The position numbers were made by a program, and so were the translations under genes. A stretch of 57,153 bases of DNA from the NCBI RefSeq assembly GCF_016482685.1, contig NZ_JACYHF010000033.1, positions 1-57,153 of the forward strand, given 5' to 3'. This document shows, one piece after another, positions 16,801-24,071 of the stretch. The notes under the pieces were generated by a model. The model was not told the origin of the DNA. It ran no database searches and saw nothing but the letters and a program-made list of their open reading frames with translations. The stretch's first letter is position 1. Each line of letters starts with the position of its first letter. Origin of the DNA: Streptomyces sp. DSM 110735 (GTDB taxonomy: Bacteria; Actinomycetota; Actinomycetes; Streptomycetales; Streptomycetaceae).

Positions 16801-17226
16801 GTCCGCACCGCCCTCGCGACCGTCCTCGCCACGCCCGGCGGGACGGCAGCCCGGCCACTGCGCCGCGAGCTGCTCGACCTGCTGCTCGCCCACGAGCGGG
16901 AACCGGCCGTGCTGCTCGCGGCGGCCCGCGCGGCCGTCCGGCACACGGGCGACGGCGGCGACGGCGGCGGCGATGGCGGTGACGGCGGCGATGCCGAGAC
17001 CGAGGCGCGCGGGCTGCTGCACCGCACCGGGCTGCTGTGCGGTCGTACCCCCGAGGGCGCCGCCCGCTTCGACGGCTGCCTGGCGGACCTCGCCGAAGAG
17101 GTCCCCGGCCTCGCCGCCCGGCTCGCCCGCTGGCTCACCGAGGCGCCGGGCGACTGGGCGGGAATTCCGGGTCCCGGCGCGCGCCGGGCGATCGAGAGCG
17201 TGGCGGGGACGCGCGTACCGGTGTGA
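13849..17226 (+). CDS. Trypsin-like (degenerate) / P-loop NTPase / helical-repeat protein
   Basis: A 1125-residue multidomain protein. Residues ~1-200 resemble a trypsin/HtrA fold (GVGFLADHHGTLLTSHEAV, GGGATGGPVLD). By eye alignment, the catalytic His aligns with Glu in TSHEAV, Asp with Gly in GLALVR, and Ser with Thr in GATGGP, so it is probably inactive. Residues ~245-480 form a STAND-like P-loop NTPase: Walker A GAPGSGRTTQ, Walker B LLLLLDDPEE, and IGCREEFWEEY as a possible sensor region. The remaining ~600 residues are Ala/Leu/Arg-rich helical repeats like HEAT. The start has GGGAGG 7 nt upstream. It sits between truB and ribF, but shares no function with them. Role unknown; a sensor or conflict protein is possible. 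Confidence 0.75.
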   Translation: MDHLVRIDDPDGRPRGVGFLADHHGTLLTSHEAVDGLTRLVLSAPDGRTATAGADAVVPLPALGLALVRTEGLDGVRPLPLTVRERTDAGTYVRIAAGCWREARVLTTTPVTYAARDGRRRLTDALELAIGTAGRDALRPGGGATGGPVLDARTGAVLGVLGTALRSERADRGFALPVRSAAADRALAALLARNAVTVPAYGADLNPAAVLELTGAVLTVDGPPLAEDVAPVERVAVTRELADFTEGPHPVLALTGAPGSGRTTQLAALAVRRHRGEAPAPALWVRGADLRGGDDSLADAAHRALRRAGVAVCAGEPGDLDPGRVARIAAGAGRALLLLLDDPEEMPAALVRRLPEWTRNTLSWLRESGARLVIGCREEFWEEYAEHWERGVPERAVPSRVRLAGFTPGEARLARARHGVPEGALDGRDARHPLALRLLAEVRAALPGAPAHGPVDRHEVFAAHLDLMCLRVAVRLTAGDGPGGTAVRRLATRVAGQVHEAARRALGSGTGALDRRTFEALFPPGSAPARLGGGSGWSSAVLVEGLLVPTGTGYRFAHGELSDWLQGSHLDLEAALDVLVHRPRESAPVAVPHHRAGPVVQALLLLGRRRGTRLLAFRLRELADALDADPTSWWAARLLSRTLLDVPDAAPYREVLRHLAGRVVAWRHGRRPVPADLAPAFWTALPLPAAERFALLRELVLADGDTEEAGERYLDGVARLLAADPVAVQPHLTPWFEDERPLPATPHATVATAAQALLHTHRRGALDELTEALADSGHRRADELLAVLAEDEPAAACRAADRWASDERPARRAAATALALRAAPHARTPDDRTLLRRTARALLARPADRDLHGGALALLVRDPHTREEHLTETLRRFADGDLGIPAAALLPALAGHPDPVLAAFRARLRGGGPDTARTLRALADVTDPALVHRVAALVRETVAPGPDSADSVAAYVARRLSQGPTARSELLPLVSGLLATGPLPVRTALATVLATPGGTAARPLRRELLDLLLAHEREPAVLLAAARAAVRHTGDGGDGGGDGGDGGDAETEARGLLHRTGLLCGRTPEGAARFDGCLADLAEEVPGLAARLARWLTEAPGDWAGIPGPGARRAIESVAGTRVPV

Positions 17227-17443
17227 ACGCCGCGCCGTGTCGTGTGCGGGCACCGATCCTCGCGGTCCCGGGCACCGCTACCTCGTGGTCTCGTACGTGC
17301 GTCCGCTCACAGCCCCCGGCCGATGCGGGGCGCGGGCGGGCGGCATGGCACCCTTAGACCTGCACAAGAGGTCAATGATGGAGACCGGGATCCGCGCGAG
17401 CGGTCCACGGTCGACACGGACACGGGTTCGAGGAGCGGTCACA

Positions 17444-18391
17444 GTGCAGCGCTGGCGTGGCTTGGAGGACATCCCCCAGGACTGGGGGCGCAGCGTCGTC
17501 ACCATCGGGTCCTACGACGGCGTCCACCGCGGCCACCAGTTGATCATCGAGCACGCCGTGGACCGGGCCCGGAAGCTGGGCGTCCCGGCCGTCGTGGTCA
17601 CCTTCGACCCGCACCCCAGCGAGGTCGTCCGCCCGGGCAGCCACCCGCCGCTGCTCGCCCCGCACCACCGCCGGGCCGAGCTGATGGCGGAGCTGGGCGT
17701 GGACGCGGTCCTGGTGCTGCCGTTCACCCCCGAGTTCTCGCAGCTCTCCCCGGCCGACTTCGTGGTCAAGGTCCTGGTGGACAAGCTGCACGCCAAGGCG
17801 GTCGTGGAGGGACCGAACTTCCGCTTCGGGCACCGCGCGGCCGGCACCGTGGACTTCCTCGCCGAGCAGGGCAAGGTCTACGACTACGACGTGGAGGTCG
17901 TCGACCTGCACCTCACCGGCGAGGCGGGCGGCGGCGCGCCGTTCTCCTCCACGCTGACCCGGCGCCTGATCGCCGAGGGCGACCTCGCCGGTGCCCGCGA
18001 GATCCTGGGGCGCCCGCACCGGGTGGAGGGCGTGGTCGTGCGCGGCGCGCAGCGCGGGCGCGAGCTGGGCTTCCCCACCGCCAACGTCGAGACCCTGCCG
18101 CACACCGCCATCCCGGCCGACGGCGTCTACGCCGGGTATCTGCACTGCCAGGGCGAGGCGATGCCGGCCGCGATCTCGGTCGGCACCAACCCGCAGTTCG
18201 ACGGCACCGAGCGCACGGTGGAGGCGTACGCCATCGACCGCGTCGGCCTCGACCTGTACGGGCTGCACGTCGCCGTGGACTTCCTGGCGTACGTGCGCGG
18301 CCAGGCCAAGTTCGACTCCCTGGAAGCCCTGCTGGAGCAGATGGGGCGGGACGTGGAGCGGTGCCGGGAGATCGTGGCGGCGGACGCGTAA
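17444..18391 (+). CDS. ribF: Bifunctional riboflavin kinase / FAD synthetase RibF
   Basis: A 315-residue enzyme that makes FMN and then FAD from riboflavin. The N-terminal adenylyltransferase domain shows GSYDGVHRGHQLII (the G-x-D/H-x-x-H-x-G-H nucleotide-binding motif) and TFDPHPSEVV. FSSTLTRRLIAEGDL lies near 165-180. The C-terminal kinase domain shows GRELGFPTANVE and the Gly/Thr/Asn pattern ISVGTNPQFDGTERTVEAY. The GTG start (VQRWRGLEDIPQ) is preceded by AGGAG 8 nt upstream. It ends at a classical terminator shared with the convergent T7SS ATPase gene. Confidence 0.96.
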   Translation: MQRWRGLEDIPQDWGRSVVTIGSYDGVHRGHQLIIEHAVDRARKLGVPAVVVTFDPHPSEVVRPGSHPPLLAPHHRRAELMAELGVDAVLVLPFTPEFSQLSPADFVVKVLVDKLHAKAVVEGPNFRFGHRAAGTVDFLAEQGKVYDYDVEVVDLHLTGEAGGGAPFSSTLTRRLIAEGDLAGAREILGRPHRVEGVVVRGAQRGRELGFPTANVETLPHTAIPADGVYAGYLHCQGEAMPAAISVGTNPQFDGTERTVEAYAIDRVGLDLYGLHVAVDFLAYVRGQAKFDSLEALLEQMGRDVERCREIVAADA

Positions 18392-18414
18392 CCCTCCGGG
18401 ACACACGGAACACG

Positions 18415-18446
18415 AAAGGGCGGCCGGTACTCCGGCCGCCCTTTTC
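18415..18446. terminator. Strong bidirectional terminator between ribF and the MinD-like gene
   Basis: A perfect 13-bp stem (18415-18427 with 18432-18444), TACT loop, ending in TTTT on one strand and starting AAA, so it has U-tracts in both directions. Confidence 0.9.
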
Positions 18447-18457
18447 CGTGCCCGTGC

Positions 18458-21406
18458 CTACTGCTGCGGGGGCTGCTGCTGTCCCGGCTGCGGGTAGCCG
18501 TACAGCGGTTGCTGCGGCTGCTGCTGCGGTGGCTGCTGGCCCGGTGCCGCCTGCGGCGGGTACGGCGGCTGGCCCTGCGGCGGGATGTACGGCTGCCCCG
18601 GGTGGGGCTGCCCCGGCTGCGGGGGATAGGGCTGCTGACCCGGCTGCTGCGGGTACGGCGGCTGCCCCTGCTGCGGCGGATAGGGCTGGCCCGGATACGG
18701 CTGACCCGGATAGGGCTGACCGGTCGGCTGGCCCGGGATGTGCGGGTACTGGCCCGGCAGCGGCGGGGCGGCCACCGGCGGCGGGTTGCCGTCCCGCGTC
18801 CACAGCCCGTGCGCCTGCTGGTGCCGTACGAAGTCCTCGGCGACCATCGCCGCGAGGTTGAAGTACGCCTCGCGCACCTTCGGCCGCATCATGTCCAGGT
18901 CCACCTCGGCACCGGCCGACAGATGCTCGTCGAAGGGCACCACGACCACGCCCCGGCACCGGGTCTCGAAGTGGGACACGATGTCGTCGACCTTGATCAT
19001 CTTGCCGGTCTCGCGGACCCCGGAGATCACCGTGATCGAGCGGGCGACGAGGTCGGCGTACCCGTGCGCGGACAGCCAGTCCAGCGTGGTGCTCGCGCTG
19101 CTCGCGCCGTCCACGGACGGGGTCGAGATGATGATGAGCTGGTCGGCGAGGTCGAGGACCCCGCGCATCGCGCTGTAGAGCAGACCGGTGCCCGAGTCGG
19201 TGAGGATGACCGGGTACTGCTTGCCGAGCACGTCTATCGCGCGGCGGTAGTCCTCGTCGTTGAACGTGGTCGACACGGCCGGGTCCACGTCGTTGGCGAT
19301 GATCTCCAGACCGGAGGCGGCCTGGGAGGTGAACCGCCGGATGTCCATGTACGAGTTGAGGTGCGGGATCGCCTGCACCAGGTCGCGGATGGTCGCCCCG
19401 GTCTCGCGGCGCACCCGGCGGCCGAGCGTGCCCGCGTCCGGGTTGGCGTCGATCGCGAGGATCTTGTCCTGGCGCTCGGAGGCGAGCGTGGAGCCGAGCG
19501 CGGTGGTGGTCGTCGTCTTGCCGACACCGCCCTTGAGGCTGATCACCGCGATCCGGTAGCAGGACAGCACCGGGGTGCGGATCAGCTCCAGCTTGCGCTG
19601 CCGCTCCGCCTCCTCCTTCTTGCCGCCCAGCTTGAACCGGGACGCGGCGGCGGCGGGGCGCCCACTGCGCGCCTTCTGCCGCTTGTTGTTGAGCAGCCGG
19701 TCCGAGGACAGCTCCACGGCCGCCGTGTAACCCAGCGGCGCGGCACCGGGGTTGGTGGGCTGCCGCTGGTCGTGCTGGACGGCCTGCGGCCAGGCGGTGC
19801 CGGTGCGCGGGTCGACGGGCGGAGCCTGCGGGGGCTGTGCCTGCGGGTCCTGGGGCTGGGGCTGGGGCTGTGCCTGCGGCTGGGGCTGTCCGGTCGGCGG
19901 GAAGGCGTAACCCGACGGCTGCGCAGGGGCGTTGGCGCCGGGCTGCTGGGGCGCGGACTGCGGACCGGGGTGCGGCGGGAAGGCGTAACCGGAGGCGGGG
20001 GGCGCCTGGTTGAGCGGGCTCGCCGGGGGAAACGCGTAGCCGCCGGGGGAGTTGGGCGCGGGCGCCGGGCCGGGCTGGGGCGGGAAGGCGTAACCGGTGG
20101 GCTGCGCCTGGGGGTTGGGCTGCTGCTCGCTTGCCGGGACCGGGGCGCCCGGGTGGGGCGGGGTGGCCGGGGGCAGCGGGGCGCCGGGCTGGTTCCAGCC
20201 CGCGGGCGCGGGCTGCGGCGCCTGCGGCTGGAACGGCGGCTGACCGGGGGCGCCGGGCGCGCCGGTGTCCTGCGCCGCCGGGGGCTGCTGCGGCGCGGGC
20301 GGCATCGGACCGGGCTGCTGCGGGATGCCCTGCGGGGGAACACCGTGCGGCGGGGTGCCCTGCGCGGGCCACTGCGCCGCCGGGGCGGGCGCGGCGGGCT
20401 GGTACGACGGCGGCAACGGGGGCACGCCCTGCTGCGGGGCGGGCGGGGTCCAGGCGGGGGGAGTGGCGCCCTCGGCCGGGGCGGGCAGGGGCTCGTCGTC
20501 GGCGGCGGGCTGCTGCGGCTCGGCGTCCGGGGCGGACTGGGCGGCGGGGTCGGCTTCGGCGTCCCCGGCTTCGTCGGCGTCCGTGTCGGGGGCGGCGCCT
20601 TCGGGGGTGTCGTCGCCGTCCGTGTCGTCGCTGTCCGTGCCGTCCGTGGCCGGGGTGTCCTGGCCCTCCGGGGCGGTGTCCGTGTCCGTCTCGGCGTCCG
20701 TCGTCGCGGCCGGGGTCTCCTCGGATGCGGCTTCACCGGCGGCGTCGTCAGCGCCCTCGGCGTCGGCAGCGTCGCCCGCCGGAGCCTCCTCCGCGGACGC
20801 CTCCGCGCCCTGCTCCGGCTGCTTCTCCGGCGCCGTGTGCTCCTCGATCTCCCGCTTCAGGGCGGCGGCCGAGAACCGCATCGTCGCCCCGCTCTCCAGG
20901 TCCCCGTTGTCCGGCTCGGGCGCCGAAGGAACCTGCTCCGGCTGGTGCCGGCCCTGCTGCGGTTCGAACCCGACCGGAAGTCCCGGCACCGGCACGGGAG
21001 TTCCGGCCGGGGGAGCGGGCGGGGGAGCGGGCGGTGCGTACGGGGCGCCGGGCCCGGAGGCGGGAGCGGGCGGCGCGAAGGGCGCACCCGGAGTACCCGG
21101 CGCGGGCGGCACCGGCGGCGTAGGACCGGCACCAGGCGGCGTAGGACCGGCCACCGGCGGGGCGGACGGGACGAACGGCGGCGGCACCGGACCCGGACCC
21201 GTCGGCACACCGGCGCCGTCGGACCCCCCTGAGGAGGCGGCGCCCGTACCCCCGGACCCGCCGGAGGACGCGTTCTGCGTGTACCAGGCGGGCGGGGCGT
21301 AGTCGATGGTGAACTCGCCCGTGTTCTCGACGGCCGACTCCGCGTCGGGCTGGTCGTCGTCGGGTGTGGCCCAGCCCCCGCGCATACCGTCCCGATCGCT
21401 GCTCAC
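18458..21406 (-). CDS. T7SS-linked MinD/ParA-like ATPase with long Pro-rich arms (EspI-like)
   Basis: A 982-residue protein. The first ~580 residues are disordered: Pro/Ala-rich, then a very acidic Glu/Asp/Thr stretch, then a Pro/Gln region with four GYAFPP repeats (about residues 435-503). Residues ~610-870 form a MinD/ParA-family ATPase with deviant Walker A KGGVGKTTTTTALGS (near 620) and DANPDAGTLG, and STPSVDGASSAS switch-like segments. The last ~100 residues are Pro/Gln/Tyr repeats of the PGQPYPGQPY kind. This layout matches the mycobacterial ESX protein EspI. The GTG start at 21406 has AGGAGG 5 nt upstream. It is the outermost gene of the secretion locus. It probably modulates secretion through ATP sensing or positioning; that is inference. 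Confidence 0.85.
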   Translation of the reverse strand: MSSDRDGMRGGWATPDDDQPDAESAVENTGEFTIDYAPPAWYTQNASSGGSGGTGAASSGGSDGAGVPTGPGPVPPPFVPSAPPVAGPTPPGAGPTPPVPPAPGTPGAPFAPPAPASGPGAPYAPPAPPPAPPAGTPVPVPGLPVGFEPQQGRHQPEQVPSAPEPDNGDLESGATMRFSAAALKREIEEHTAPEKQPEQGAEASAEEAPAGDAADAEGADDAAGEAASEETPAATTDAETDTDTAPEGQDTPATDGTDSDDTDGDDTPEGAAPDTDADEAGDAEADPAAQSAPDAEPQQPAADDEPLPAPAEGATPPAWTPPAPQQGVPPLPPSYQPAAPAPAAQWPAQGTPPHGVPPQGIPQQPGPMPPAPQQPPAAQDTGAPGAPGQPPFQPQAPQPAPAGWNQPGAPLPPATPPHPGAPVPASEQQPNPQAQPTGYAFPPQPGPAPAPNSPGGYAFPPASPLNQAPPASGYAFPPHPGPQSAPQQPGANAPAQPSGYAFPPTGQPQPQAQPQPQPQDPQAQPPQAPPVDPRTGTAWPQAVQHDQRQPTNPGAAPLGYTAAVELSSDRLLNNKRQKARSGRPAAAASRFKLGGKKEEAERQRKLELIRTPVLSCYRIAVISLKGGVGKTTTTTALGSTLASERQDKILAIDANPDAGTLGRRVRRETGATIRDLVQAIPHLNSYMDIRRFTSQAASGLEIIANDVDPAVSTTFNDEDYRRAIDVLGKQYPVILTDSGTGLLYSAMRGVLDLADQLIIISTPSVDGASSASTTLDWLSAHGYADLVARSITVISGVRETGKMIKVDDIVSHFETRCRGVVVVPFDEHLSAGAEVDLDMMRPKVREAYFNLAAMVAEDFVRHQQAHGLWTRDGNPPPVAAPPLPGQYPHIPGQPTGQPYPGQPYPGQPYPPQQGQPPYPQQPGQQPYPPQPGQPHPGQPYIPPQGQPPYPPQAAPGQQPPQQQPQQPLYGYPQPGQQQPPQQ

Positions 21407-21554
21407 AGTTCCTCCTGAAGTGGTCGGGCTCCCTCGAACGCGTGCGGGGTCCGACCAAGTCGTGTCGTTCAAGTCGTCCGTAGTCGTGCCGGGCAGGCCC
21501 GTCGACCGGTCCTCCCCCGGGACGACGCCCCGCCCGCGGGTCCGGCATCGCGCC

Positions 21555-21567
21555 CGCTCCCAGCCTA
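21555..21567 (-). promoter_or_regulatory. Possible -10 box (TAGGCT) for the MinD-like gene
   Basis: TAGGCT reads on the minus strand at 21567-21562, giving a ~150-nt leader to the GTG at 21406. No good -35 is visible. The ~350-bp gap (21407-21760) holds no gene; its part near 21660-21760 is unusually A/T-rich for this genome. Confidence 0.3.
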
Positions 21568-21760
21568 ATCACCACAGGCCCCGCGCAGGCAGGCCCGCCC
21601 ACCCTCCGAATCGCGCCCACCGTCCCGCGCGGCCGTCACGACCGCCACGCGTCCGGACTCAACCACCCGGGAAATAAAGGGGCAAACAACCGGGCACGCG
21701 ACAAAACTCCGGTCATCCTTCGTCGCACGAAAGGCGAACAAAGCAGACAAGAAAGGTCGT

Positions 21761-22540
21761 TCAGTCCATGCGGCGCGGGTTGCCCAACAATCCGATCTCG
21801 GCGTCGGTCGGCTGGGTGAGCACGTACTGCCGGTCGCGATCGGTACACCAGAGGGTGACACCGTCGGGCAGCCCCGGCAGTGACTCCACCTCGGTGCGGG
21901 ACAGCCCCATCGTGCGCCCCAGCTCCGCCGCCTCGTCCGGCGAGACCCGCTGTATACCGGTGAGCCGCGCCTGCCGCAGCAACCGGGGCGCCACCGGGCT
22001 CAGATACGGCAGCAGCGTCACCACCGACTGCCAGGGTCCCGCCACCACGCGCCCGCGCGGCGGCCGCATCCCGCAGTCCCGCACCACCAGGACGGGCGTA
22101 CCCGCCGAGGCGCCCTGCGGGGGCACCCGCCCGACCTCGTACACCGCGAGACCGTTCTGCCCGCCGCCCATGGCGTGCACCATCTGCATCCAGGACTGCG
22201 GCCGACCGGTCTCCACCGCCACCCGCGCACCCGTCGCCGCCGTGCGCAGCGCCAGCACCTGCGCCGTCCACAGACCGCCGATCAGCACCACGTCGTACGG
22301 CGTGGGCCGGTTGATGCCCAGCACCGCCGGGCGCCCCTCGGCGTCCACGCCCGCCACCACGCCGTCGTCCCCGATGGGCAGCGCGAGCGCGTCGAGTTGG
22401 TCGCCGGGCAGGGTGTGCCAGGCGTGCCGGGGACCGATCAGACCGAGACCCTGGAGCAGCCGCTCACCGGCCCGGCGCAAGCCCCTGCCGCCGGCGTCGT
22501 CGGCGTCCGGCGCGGCAGCGGTCGTCCGCGTGATCGTCAT
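21761..22540 (-). CDS. Uncharacterised T7SS accessory protein downstream of eccE
   Basis: A 259-residue soluble-looking protein with no signal peptide or membrane segment. It contains alternating beta/alpha segments (ALALPIGDDGVVAGVDAEGRP, DVVLIGGLWTAQVLALRTAATGARVAVETGR, TLWCTDRDRQYVLTQPTDAEIG). I do not recognise a family with known function. It starts ATG at 22540 with GGAGG 6 nt upstream, and that ATG overlaps the eccE stop as ATGA. The tight coupling suggests the two products act together, perhaps as a cytosolic partner of EccE. It is the last gene of the eccE transcript before the A/T-rich gap. Confidence 0.7.
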   Translation of the reverse strand: MTITRTTAAAPDADDAGGRGLRRAGERLLQGLGLIGPRHAWHTLPGDQLDALALPIGDDGVVAGVDAEGRPAVLGINRPTPYDVVLIGGLWTAQVLALRTAATGARVAVETGRPQSWMQMVHAMGGGQNGLAVYEVGRVPPQGASAGTPVLVVRDCGMRPPRGRVVAGPWQSVVTLLPYLSPVAPRLLRQARLTGIQRVSPDEAAELGRTMGLSRTEVESLPGLPDGVTLWCTDRDRQYVLTQPTDAEIGLLGNPRRMD

Positions 22541-23874
22541 CGGGCGCCTCCGAGGGGCAGAGTGGCCAGCATTCCCGGCAGTTGCTCGCGGTCGAGGCGG
22601 GCCAGACCGGCACCGGCGTGCCGGGCGGCGCCCTCCAACGAGCGGCGCGCTGCCACCAGTTCGTCGTCACTGCGACCGGTCACCCGCAGATGCCCGGACA
22701 ACGACACGTCCTGCCGCTCACCGCGCGCCAGCGTGAGGCTGAACGTCGTCGCCAGGGCAGGGGTCGACGTCACCAGGGCGATGAACTGCGGCAGCGACTC
22801 GCCCCGCGCGCCGCCCAGTGGGGGCCAGCGCCTGATCCAGTACGTGGTGTGCCGCCGGTTGTCGCAGCGCCAGCTCCGCCCCGACTCCTCCGTACGCCGC
22901 TCGCGCCGTTCACCGCGCCCCGCCTCCGCCGTGACCAGCGGGTTGGCGCAGGCCGAGGTGGCCAGCGCGGTGATCAGCTCCTCCTCGTCCAGGATCGTGG
23001 CCCGCAGCCCGGCGCCCGCCAGCCTGCTCGCGAGATGGTCGGCCACCCGCGCCACGCACTTCTGCGCGCCGGTCAGACCGCCCCCGCGCGCCGCCACCGC
23101 CTCCGCGCACAGCTCGGGATCGAGCTTCAGCGCGACCCAGGTGATGCGCACCGCCGGGGCGCCCGTCTGCTCCTGCAGCGGAAGGTAGTTGGCGACGGCG
23201 ACCGACTGCTGGGGCAGATGCAGCGCGGGCGCGGGCTGGGTGTGCAGCACCACCTGGGCGGACTCCAGCCGGATGTCGTCCACCTCCAGGGCGTCGCGCA
23301 CCAGGGAGAGCGGCAGCGGCTGCCGGTTCCGCTCGGCCCGCAGCGCCGTGGCGTCCGCCTCCACCTGGAGCACGGCGGTCAGGAACGTGCCGTCCCCGGC
23401 CATGCCGACCGGGCGGCGGTCCCGTCCCCCGTACGAGTAGGTCCGCAGCGCGGGCTCGCACTCGAGCGCGGGCACCAGCGCGGGTTCCGTGCCGGGCGGG
23501 ATCGGCGTGTTCGCGGCGTGCCGTCTGCGCGCCTTCAACTCCCGCGCGGTGGCGAGCCATTCGGGCAGCGAGCGACCGCGCCGCCGGACGAACGCCAGGG
23601 CGATCAGCACCAGCGCGACCACGCCCGCGGGCGCCATGGCCAGCGGGGCGATCACCCAGCCGACCAGCAGGATCGCCGCGGCGATCTCCACCAGCACAAG
23701 TCGTTGCAAACGAAACGACCCCGCGCGGCCCGGCCGGTGCCCCAGACCGAACGAGACGGACTGCGACGACGCGCCGGACCCGCCGGACGCCGACCCGGGC
23801 GCCGGTGCGGACCCGGACCCGCCGGACCGCGCCGCCGACCGGCCGCGCGGCCGTGTCCGCGTTCCCGAAGCCAT
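22537..23874 (-). CDS. eccE: T7SS membrane component EccE
   Basis: A 445-residue protein with a Ser/Gly/Pro-rich N-terminus, two adjacent membrane helices (about residues 58-78 and 80-96: LVEIAAAILLVGWVIAPLAM, GVVALVLIALAFV), then a large soluble domain. This is the architecture of EccE, the peripheral subunit of the ESX membrane complex, and the neighbours eccB, mycP and eccC support it. Sequence within this family is poorly conserved, so the call rests on layout as much as on motifs. The ATG at 23874 is preferred (GGGGGG 8 nt upstream); a GTG lies one codon earlier. It is divergent from eccB across ~200 bp. Confidence 0.85.
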   Translation of the reverse strand: MASGTRTRPRGRSAARSGGSGSAPAPGSASGGSGASSQSVSFGLGHRPGRAGSFRLQRLVLVEIAAAILLVGWVIAPLAMAPAGVVALVLIALAFVRRRGRSLPEWLATARELKARRRHAANTPIPPGTEPALVPALECEPALRTYSYGGRDRRPVGMAGDGTFLTAVLQVEADATALRAERNRQPLPLSLVRDALEVDDIRLESAQVVLHTQPAPALHLPQQSVAVANYLPLQEQTGAPAVRITWVALKLDPELCAEAVAARGGGLTGAQKCVARVADHLASRLAGAGLRATILDEEELITALATSACANPLVTAEAGRGERRERRTEESGRSWRCDNRRHTTYWIRRWPPLGGARGESLPQFIALVTSTPALATTFSLTLARGERQDVSLSGHLRVTGRSDDELVAARRSLEGAARHAGAGLARLDREQLPGMLATLPLGGAR

Positions 23875-24071
23875 CACTCCATCCCCCCGCTTTGCTCACA
23901 ACTCGCTGGAACCAGGCGCCCGCACAAGGCCCTTGAGGGCCCAGGTACCCTACCCGCTCCGCAGGACCCGACCCGTACCAGGCATAGTAGGGGCCGGGTC
24001 CGACAACGGAGGGCGGGGGAGAGCGGTCCCCGGGCGCGCTCCACGTGAGACACGGGGAGAAACGGGCACAG

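Noticed and set aside
13753..17253. 1166-codon open frame antisense to the pseudo-trypsin/NTPase gene
   Set aside because: Mirror of a high-GC3 gene; no ribosome binding site or domain, and the plus-strand protein has real motifs.
23875..24071. Clear divergent promoters between eccE and eccB
   Set aside because: TACCCT- and TAGTAG-like words occur but without matching -35 elements or sensible spacing; not reported as features.
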